From assembly GCA_002633005.1 (NCBI GenBank), contig NMRA01001196.1, forward strand, positions 11,555 to 41,332: a stretch of 29,778 nt of DNA. The letters run 5' to 3'. Shown piece after piece: positions 29,690-29,778 of this stretch (the stretch's first letter is position 1; every line of letters begins with the position of its first letter). The notes beneath the pieces are model-generated. The model did no database searches. It saw only the letters and a list, made by a program, of their open reading frames with translations, and had not been told where the DNA came from. The DNA comes from Phoronis australis. Lineage: Eukaryota; Phoronida; Phoronidae. Position numbers and translations under genes: made by a program.

Positions 29690-29750
29690 AATAAATTGAG
29701 ATTTCAATCCTTCGGTCTCATGCTAACGACATGCTTTAACCACCGATTCT
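29690..29750 (-). repeat. Possible tRNA-derived SINE fragment
   Basis: The minus strand reads GGTGGTTAAAGCATGTCG, then GAGACCGAAGGATTGAAATC. This resembles the D-arm/A-box and a decayed B-box of a tRNA-like SINE head. Stems are imperfect and the acceptor arm is not recognisable. Confidence 0.25.
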
Positions 29751-29769
29751 ATCTTTGTTATCCAGAGTC

Positions 29770-29778
29770 CAGTGGCGG
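29770..29778. mobile_element. First bases of another hAT-like MITE copy at window end
   Basis: CAGTGGCGG at the extreme end matches the start of the element at 18503 (CAGAGGCGG) at eight of nine positions. Too short to be certain alone, but it mirrors the copy at 1-88. Confidence 0.45.

Overview
This is eukaryotic, almost certainly metazoan, AT-leaning DNA. It has GT-AG introns, AATAAA signals, an extracellular discoidin (F5/8C) domain split over small exons, THAP zinc-finger exons, a Gypsy-type LTR retroelement, a non-LTR retrotransposon tail and several MITE-like inverted repeats. The mix fits a marine invertebrate (lancelet, hemichordate, mollusc or cnidarian), but nothing here fixes the phylum. 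There is no bacterial gene organisation, no rRNA and no convincing tRNA gene.

Layout. 1-88 is the right end of a G/C-run hAT-like MITE, and 29770-29778 looks like the first bases of another copy. A third, nearly complete copy (18503-18738) carries the only N gap, so both window ends and the gap probably reflect one repeat that breaks assembly. 498-1672 holds the last three coding exons of a host gene ending in a complete F5/8C domain. 1700-6700 has no recognised gene, but contains a strong hairpin (3694-3745) and a polypurine tract (4452-4547). 6740-8060 is a tandem array of ~150-bp monomers in an A-B-C higher-order repeat; each monomer carries a CCACTAGGTGGCGC-like site close to the CTCF core consensus. 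A Gypsy-like retroelement (LTR 8122-8631, broken gag-protease to ~10494) interrupts the array and lacks its 3' half. A fragment of the same LTR type sits at 21893-22014.

14465-28410 is a mosaic of cut-and-paste transposon pieces. A THAP-type ORF begins at 14615 inside a ~170-bp sequence that recurs inverted at 25778-25938. A 1.1-kb module with a two-exon THAP domain is present as an apparently open copy (18885-20056, minus) and as an inverted dead copy (27307-28410, plus). The dead copy runs directly into the C-terminal part of a non-LTR retrotransposon ORF. Two related MITEs with long inverted ends lie at 16441-16618 and 16883-17036, and a decayed zinc-finger-like tandem array at about 22140-23200.

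The most unusual locus is 17528-17933. An intronless 105-codon ORF encodes a C4HC3 (PHD-like) cysteine/histidine pattern. Its stop codon is followed within 11 nt by two histone-mRNA-type stem-loops (6-bp stem, UUUA loop) and a purine-rich downstream element, although no histone gene is present.
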